Source: an uncultured Oscillospiraceae bacterium
GTDB taxonomy: Bacteria > Bacillota > Clostridia > Oscillospirales > Acutalibacteraceae
Length of the DNA: 54,527 nt
NCBI GenBank assembly: GCA_900540275.1
Contig: UQFO01000014.1
Coordinates: 1-54,527, forward strand
Direction of reading: 5' to 3'
The translations under genes were made by a program, and so were the position numbers. Each line of letters opens with the position of its first letter. Position 1 is the first letter of the stretch. Of this stretch, positions 51,158-54,527 are shown one piece after another. The notes below the pieces were generated by a model. That model saw only the letters and a program-made list of their open reading frames with translations, was not told the origin of the DNA and searched no databases.

Positions 51158-51210
51158 AAATCGCACTCCTTTGAGGTTTGTTCGTCGCAAAAAAGCATAC
51201 AAAAACAAAA

Positions 51211-51248
51211 GCGGCGCGAAAACCCAGCTATGGTATTTTCAGCGCCGC
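51211..51248 (-). terminator. Terminator of the adhesin transcript
   Basis: GCGGCGC.GAAAA pairs with TTTTC.GCGCCGC; on the minus strand TTTTGTTTTTG follows. Confidence 0.8.
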
Positions 51249-51289
51249 ATAAAAATTACGTTATAATCCGTGTTAAACTAGAGGCAACA

Positions 51290-51405
51290 GGCTTCCGGGC
51301 GGCGCCGTGCTTACGCGGCTAACGCAGAAAACACCGCCGGGAAGTCCGATTAAAAATGTGAAACCACACGATTGCGTCTGGCAAGCCTGCGGGAAAGATT
51401 TCCCA
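51290..51405. other. GC-rich structured non-coding stretch
   Basis: Lies in the 250-base gene-free gap 51158-51407, 3' of the adhesin gene. CTTCCGGGCGG (51291-51301) pairs, with one mismatch, with CCGCCGGGAAG; a smaller hairpin lies within (CCGTGC/GCGCGG-like), and GTCTGG / CCAGAC encloses GGGAAA-TTTCCC near 51376-51408. A TATAAT lies at 51262-51267 on the plus strand. It does not fit the known riboswitch patterns I tried (c-di-GMP-I, cobalamin, Moco). It is either a long 3' untranslated structure or a small RNA. Confidence 0.4.
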
Positions 51406-51407
51406 GA

Positions 51408-53645
51408 CTATTTAAGCCTGCGCTGCTTCGGACGCAAGCGCCGCGCCGCAATCAGGGCCGCCAGGCTTAGGAGCATGCACAGCATCCACGGCCAGACGCT
51501 CCTGTTATCCCCCGTCTGGTAACCGCCGGACCCATCCGGATTATCAGAGTTCCCGGACCCTCCGCCGGAATTTCCGTGCCCGTTATGAGGGCCGTCGGGG
51601 TCATTGGGGTCATAGGTATTGATTAGGTCATAGCCGTCCACCGTCTTCTGATAGCCCGGCACCTTTTCCTCATCTATGGTATAAACAATTTCCTTTCCGT
51701 CGCCGTCATATTTGGGTAGACGGAAAATATAAGTCCAGTGGTCCGATGCGGTTACCGTGCGCTGTGCCACGACGACACCGCCCACCTTTACATAGACAAG
51801 GATGGATTCCGGATAATTTTCGATTTGATTGCCGCCGTGCACCCATGTTTTTGTACCGGCAATTTCGATTTTTTCGGGAGAAGGCGGCGGGGCGGTATAG
51901 CTGTTGCGGAATATCGCCTTATCCGCGGCCTTTCCGTTTTTGGTAAGCGCCCTCGACACTTTCAATACGCCGTCTTTTTCAGTAACCTTCACTGTATAGG
52001 TGTAAACAGAGGAATCGTAGGTCCAGCCGTTTTCGCCCGTGTTCTGTTCGATGATGCTGTAGGTGTAAACGCCGGGCTTTGTATAGCTGATTTTACCGAA
52101 GCCCGCTTTGCCAGCGCCGGTAATGGTTATGGCCTTTCTCCCGTTTACCGAGCCCTCCGGCATAGGGGCGTTATTCATTGCCGTCATGATAAACCGGAAC
52201 GGTACTTTCGGCGCTTTTTCTCCTTTGATGGTTTTCACGACCTCCACACTGTCGGCCGCGACCGGCGGGACATAAACGTTCCTGACGTCCATACCGTTAT
52301 AAACCGGGCGGAAATGTTCGACCGGAGCTTCTTCTATGGTGTATTGGATTTCGGTCAGGCCGTCCGGCTCATACTTGGGCGCGTTGAACGCATAAACCCA
52401 TTTGCCGTTTCGGTCGGGCTTTACTACGGCGGTATCTACCACAGTGTCTCCGTTTTTGAGGTAAATCGTAATAGATTCGGGCAGCTTTTGCTGACTTCCT
52501 TGTAAATCCCAGGTTTTTTCGCCTTCGATAGGAACCGTAACCGTGCCGGTAAATTTGTTCGTAAATTTGGCTGTATTGGGTCCAAGGTTCAGGACGCCAT
52601 CGCCGCCGGTAACGCCGGTCAATACGTAGCCGTTTGGTATATCGGCTTCATAAACGGTGTACTTTACGCCCGCGGGAAGGTCTTTAAATTCAATGGATTC
52701 CCCCGCCCTCAATTCAAAGCGTTCAGGCTGGCGGCCCTCCACCTCCAGGACAAACTGGAAGCCGCGTCCCGCCTCACCGGCCGGGACTTCCCCTACGACT
52801 TCTTTCTGGACGGTCAGGCTGGCATTTCCGCTTTGGCCGTTTTCATAAGTGTTGGTAAACAAGACGAAAGAGCCTTCCTGTGTAATCTGCCCCTGATGGT
52901 TCTCCGACCCGGCGGTATAGCCGGGATATTCCGCCTCCTGTACCTTGTACTGTACCCCCACGGGGATATTTTCAAACACAGCGGTTTGCCCGTGCTTTAA
53001 TTTGATTGTGCCGCCGCTTACGACCGTTTGCGGGGCGCCTTCGCCGATTTTGCAGGTGTAGGCGCCTCCGTCGGAAAATGTGACGGTAAATATGAATTCC
53101 AGCGCCAATTGCTCATCGGTAAGCGGCGTACCGCCGGCGTTTACGACGAGCTTTTTGATTGTAAGCGGGCCTTCCAGGCGGCGGTTGTACGCGGTAACCG
53201 ACACCCTGTTGTTTTCCTCCATGCCGGTAATCTCAAAATCATAGCGGGTGACGGGAGCGCCGTTTTCGTCCCGGTCGTAGATATATCCGTAACCGGGGTT
53301 TGTCTCCAAAAAGTAATATGTTCCTTTTGTAAGGCCCTGCACCCGTATTTGGCCGTTCTGGTCGGTGACATAACGCCCGCCGACCTGTACGTCGGGGCTG
53401 CCCGCTTTGTACAGGTAAAACTCCGCGCCGGGGACAATTTTTCCGGTTTCCACGCCGTCGGGCGTCTTTTCCAGCTTTTGCAGGATAACTCGCGCGATGA
53501 CCGGCATGCCGGACGCATCGTTGGTTTTGTGGCTGCGGTAGCCGTTCCACGCGTATGTACCTGCGACAAACGCCGAGAGGACGAACCCCATGGCCAAAAC
53601 AACGCTTACTATCCGATAGGTATATTTTTTGATTCTGCTGGTCAT
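51408..53645 (-). CDS. Multidomain surface adhesin with Cna-B/SpaA and Spy0128-like domains and sortase signal
   Basis: 745 residues. Signal peptide-like N-terminus (VVLAMGFVLSAFVAGTYAW). Order: SpaA-type domain (about 50-150), two DUF7601-like repeats (about 160-270 and 275-365), Cna-B domain (about 370-465, GEKTWDLQG..YTIEEAP), Spy0128-like pilin domain (about 470-595, VPFRFIMTAM..YTYSIIEQN), Cna-B domain (about 600-690, GTKTWVHGG..YTIDEEKV), a Gly/Asn/Asp spacer, then YQTGDN, a hydrophobic helix and RRLRPKQRRLK. Cna-B and Spy0128 domains usually carry Lys-Asn isopeptide bonds. The sorting motif has Tyr where LPxTG has Pro. No sortase is encoded in the window. Confidence 0.9.
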   Translation of the reverse strand: MTSRIKKYTYRIVSVVLAMGFVLSAFVAGTYAWNGYRSHKTNDASGMPVIARVILQKLEKTPDGVETGKIVPGAEFYLYKAGSPDVQVGGRYVTDQNGQIRVQGLTKGTYYFLETNPGYGYIYDRDENGAPVTRYDFEITGMEENNRVSVTAYNRRLEGPLTIKKLVVNAGGTPLTDEQLALEFIFTVTFSDGGAYTCKIGEGAPQTVVSGGTIKLKHGQTAVFENIPVGVQYKVQEAEYPGYTAGSENHQGQITQEGSFVLFTNTYENGQSGNASLTVQKEVVGEVPAGEAGRGFQFVLEVEGRQPERFELRAGESIEFKDLPAGVKYTVYEADIPNGYVLTGVTGGDGVLNLGPNTAKFTNKFTGTVTVPIEGEKTWDLQGSQQKLPESITIYLKNGDTVVDTAVVKPDRNGKWVYAFNAPKYEPDGLTEIQYTIEEAPVEHFRPVYNGMDVRNVYVPPVAADSVEVVKTIKGEKAPKVPFRFIMTAMNNAPMPEGSVNGRKAITITGAGKAGFGKISYTKPGVYTYSIIEQNTGENGWTYDSSVYTYTVKVTEKDGVLKVSRALTKNGKAADKAIFRNSYTAPPPSPEKIEIAGTKTWVHGGNQIENYPESILVYVKVGGVVVAQRTVTASDHWTYIFRLPKYDGDGKEIVYTIDEEKVPGYQKTVDGYDLINTYDPNDPDGPHNGHGNSGGGSGNSDNPDGSGGYQTGDNRSVWPWMLCMLLSLAALIAARRLRPKQRRLK

Positions 53646-53724
53646 AGGTTTCCTCTCCCTTCCGCCGGTTTAAAAAATGTGTAAAAATCAGAGCAGGCTT
53701 GCCGTCCATCTCCGGCTTGCCCGG

Positions 53725-53777
53725 CGGTGACAGCCTGCTGAAGCGTGCCTGTCACCGGGGCGGGGGTTCCGCCCCGG
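53725..53777. other. Two hairpins between the surface protein genes
   Basis: CGGTGACAG / CTGTCACCG (53725-53757) and CCGGGGCGG / CCGCCCCGG (53755-53777). No T run follows, so attenuation or mRNA processing between the two genes is more likely than simple termination. Confidence 0.5.
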
Positions 53778-53833
53778 CAACCATAAGCGCCGCGCTCAAA
53801 ATCCTTAAATTCCATCTTGAAGAATAGCGGCAG

Positions 53834-54527
53834 TCAATCAAATACTTCGGCCCTGACCCACATGGCGGGACGGACATTGTTCAAATTAGTCACAAGGTGG
53901 TTACCCACATGGTTATCGAAGTATAAGCCTGATGCGTACGAAGCCTTCATACCGGGGGAACGGAGCCAGCTAGTAACAGAAGCACCGTCTCCACTCGCTC
54001 CCAGAGTCTGCCAATTGCTGGCCGCATACTGGCACATGCCGTTTGTATGATAAACAGATGCGTCACTCCACTGTACAGCCATATACTTCGCACTCTCTTG
54101 GAAAGACAGCGCAAACGGGTACGCGTAACCGGTAGTGGCGCTTGGCTTACTGATGCCGGCGGTAAGATTTCCAAACGAACCCAGAACCGTGTCGGCGTTA
54201 CTTCTCACCGCAAAGGACTTCAAGCCCTCCAGCGTGCCGGTGGACGTCCCCGAATTCGTACCGGTATTGATATTGTCGTACCAAAGCTCAATGGCGTTCT
54301 TGACGTTAGAGGTTGCGTAATTGTAATTGCCGGAGGCCATAAATTTCATAGTACCGACGGGCAGGCTGTTCAGGCGGACGATAAGGTAATAACCGTCGGT
54401 TTCCGCAATCGCCATCCAGTCGGAGTCGTCGTTGAGCTTGGAACCCGGGATGATGTGGGTGGCGCCGTCCACGCTGTTGTCAGGCTTTACGTTGAACGTC
54501 CATACGGCGTATTTGGTGTTGTCATAA
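53834..54527 (-). CDS. DUF6273-like surface protein, C-terminal part (cut by the window edge)
   Basis: The frame is open to the window end (residues reading YDNTKYAVWTFNVKPDN before SVDGATHI), so only the last 230 or so residues are seen. Pattern NYATSNVKNAIELWYDN, then SWLRSPG near the end and VRPAMWVRAEVFD at the C-terminus, which is the arrangement of DUF6273 domains in secreted Firmicutes proteins. No membrane segment or sorting signal follows, so it would be secreted or linked by upstream parts not seen. Same strand as, and upstream of, the adhesin gene; 188 bases lie between. Confidence 0.75.
   Translation of the reverse strand, partial: YDNTKYAVWTFNVKPDNSVDGATHIIPGSKLNDDSDWMAIAETDGYYLIVRLNSLPVGTMKFMASGNYNYATSNVKNAIELWYDNINTGTNSGTSTGTLEGLKSFAVRSNADTVLGSFGNLTAGISKPSATTGYAYPFALSFQESAKYMAVQWSDASVYHTNGMCQYAASNWQTLGASGDGASVTSWLRSPGMKASYASGLYFDNHVGNHLVTNLNNVRPAMWVRAEVFD

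Noticed and set aside
51249..51407. c-di-GMP-I, cobalamin or molybdenum cofactor riboswitch
   Set aside because: Conserved core sequences of these classes were looked for on both strands and not found, despite nearby c-di-GMP genes.

Overview
The window is chromosomal DNA of an anaerobic, spore-forming member of the Clostridia, most likely an Oscillospirales/Ruminococcaceae-type gut bacterium. This is inferred from gene content only: type I dockerin proteins, CotF-type spore coat proteins, a tryptophan T-box, a tetrahydrofolate riboswitch on an ECF folate gene, Ku/LigD, a lone DinB-type polymerase with Gram-positive SOS boxes, and strong Shine-Dalgarno sites. No rRNA, tRNA, CRISPR array, transposase or phage structural gene was seen.

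Layout. 1-5063: an A/T-rich hairpin repeat array, then a marR-ABC-ABC drug-exporter operon (minus strand). 5255-11089: a DUF4358-type lipoprotein, an orphan zinc-type binding lipoprotein and a very large RND exporter with a coiled-coil insert of about 340 residues. 11214-15487 (minus): a SAM methyltransferase, a DUF3795 protein, RlmD-type 23S rRNA methyltransferase and a transglutaminase with a dockerin. 15719-19882: murC, htrA (minus) and ferritin. 19968-24223 (minus): a dockerin operon with two duplicated small dockerin proteins and a papain-family protease; a relic of the protease gene start lies between the duplicates. 24382-25716: dinB behind three LexA-type boxes. 25839-29901: two tandem secreted alpha-amylases with CBM26-like modules and duplicated leaders.

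30110-34626: a lipoprotein, an HPr-kinase-like protein, PgeF/YfiH, two small + strand ORFs, a two-gene operon encoding a sigma region 4 protein whose promoter spacer is a perfect SOS box, and folT under a THF riboswitch. 34757-41640: the complete trpEGDCFBA operon with its own promoter and a UGG-specifier T-box. 41670-46923: cyclophilin, a multi-hairpin palindromic repeat, a membrane protein, a GNAT acetyltransferase, a PAS-GAF-GGDEF-EAL c-di-GMP protein and a small membrane protein. 47127-49625: two spore-coat-like genes, a short ORF, ku and an ATP-dependent ligase. 49640-51157 (minus): a three-gene HD-GYP operon in which the first HD-GYP protein has lost catalytic residues. 51211-54527 (minus): a sortase-type multidomain surface adhesin and the C-terminal part of a DUF6273-like protein cut by the window edge.

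Themes. Extracellular polymer use (amylases, dockerin proteases), cell-surface proteins, two separate SOS-controlled units, non-homologous end joining beside spore genes, and c-di-GMP turnover. The most interesting leads are the SOS-controlled sigma-like operon (33025-33632), the dockerin duplication with its protease relic (22311-24144), the coiled-coil RND exporter, the degenerate HD-GYP operon and the two hairpin-rich repeat elements.
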